Positions 63,631-64,000 of a DNA stretch of 64,000 nt are shown here, piece after piece (positions within the stretch are counted from its first letter, which is position 1; the number at the start of each line of letters is the position of its first letter). Origin of the DNA: Zea mays (lineage: Eukaryota; Streptophyta; Magnoliopsida; Poales; Poaceae); contig NC_050099.1 in NCBI RefSeq assembly GCF_902167145.1, positions 12,662,434-12,726,433 on the forward strand, written 5' to 3'. A program made the position numbers and the translations under genes. A model generated the notes under the pieces. The model was given only the letters and a program-made list of their open reading frames with translations. It was not told the origin of the DNA and did not search any database.

Positions 63631-64000
63631 TGTTGGGGACTTGTTCTCAAATGCTATGAATCAAGAACAAGGCAACACAAAGTATTAAATGTTAAAGTCC
63701 TTCGTCCTTCGAAGTATTGTTTTCCTTAGGATATAACGATCTTCGGACGAAGGTCATGAAGGACGTACCTTCATCATCACGGTTATAAGACAATGAAAGA
63801 TGAAACATATGAAACATGAAAGATTATACAAATAGACATATAATGTTATTCATATGTTATCATTATATAAACTTGGATATCAAATATAATATTTAATTAC
63901 ATTTACACCTTCGGCTTGACAGAAGGCAAAAATCCAAGTGTGGTGCGTGAGTGATTACCAGATAGCATGAACAGTACAGGGGTACTGTTCATCTATTTAT
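63631..64000 (-). repeat. 5' LTR of pol-only element, truncated by window end
   Basis: 370 bp visible. It keeps TGTTGGGG at the boundary and the stem-loop at 63969-63990. It differs from 56653 onwards at 10 substitutions and one indel by eye. Confidence 0.88.

Larger units (their letters stand above)
56653..64000 (-). mobile_element. Pol-only Tat element, minus strand, cut by window end
   Basis: The 3' LTR is 56653-57240 (plus coordinates) and the 5' LTR runs from 63631 past the window end. Between them, on the minus strand, are a primer site, protease, RT, RNase H and integrase with no gag, then 3' repeat motifs. A plus-strand PF04195-like gene remnant follows next to the 3' LTR. The first 33 nt after the 5' LTR are identical to those of the gag-only element at 9531-9563. 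The LTR copies differ at 10 positions plus one indel over 370 bp by eye. The pol has several stops and frameshifts. Confidence 0.88.

Overview
The window is a block of nested transposable elements from a large grass genome, most likely maize or a close Zea relative. The basis is the element content. There is an Opie/Ji-type Sirevirus with the CACCGGACTGTCCGGTG LTR palindrome. There are several Ty3/gypsy elements of the Tat lineage that carry an antisense 'putative gypsy type transposon' (PF04195-like) gene. There are also CACTA and hAT DNA elements, and LTRs rich in CTTCGG or CCCGAGG. I see no intact ordinary host gene, no RNA gene and nothing bacterial. Family names are from memory of sequence features and have not been searched.

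Layout. 1-901 is an old, diverged LTR retrotransposon remnant and 902-2870 is undefined. 2871-3743 is a decayed short CACTA element. 3744-4217 is a gypsy gag fragment, split by a 23.3-kb CACTA element (4218-27497, TSD TCA) and resuming at 27501. The CACTA element carries a copia gag-pol fragment (5570-8060), minus-strand exon fragments of a cellular gene (8256-8760, perhaps RRP12-like) and a GC-rich gene-like segment (26434-27140). Inside it lies a gag-only Tat element (8877-25765, TSD CCTAG). Inside that lies a complete, very young Sirevirus (11504-20994, TSD ATACC). Then come two non-autonomous hAT elements (27783-30373 and 30419-31247, 8-bp TSDs); the first contains a solo LTR (28085-29379). 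32032-51697 is a decayed full-length Tat element (TSD GTATC) with a hAT element in its 5' LTR (33248-33914). Its integrase is split by a young Tat element (39333-47093, TSD CACCA) that keeps only an integrase ORF and an antisense gene. 51703-56652 is a ruined antisense gene of another Tat-like element. 56653-64000 is a minus-strand Tat element with pol but no gag, cut by the window edge.

How the parts relate. Three reduced Tat elements sit in one window: gag plus antisense gene, integrase plus antisense gene, and pol without gag plus antisense-gene remnant. The gag-only and pol-only elements share the primer binding site, a 33-nt leader, an LTR stem-loop and a 3' repeat motif, so they look like members of one family that could complement each other in trans. 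Two of the antisense genes read through without interruption when conventional GT-AG introns are removed (3 exons, 1012 residues; 5 exons, 1131 residues), and three have a TATA box of their own. The antisense gene is the one coding module that persists in every reduced element, and it is the most interesting system here.

Relative age, from by-eye LTR comparison: the 32032 element is oldest (about 6% over the first ~340 bp), then the 56653 element (about 2.7% over 370 bp). The 39333 element shows 2 differences in 475 bp. The 8877 element and the Sirevirus show no substitutions that I can see.
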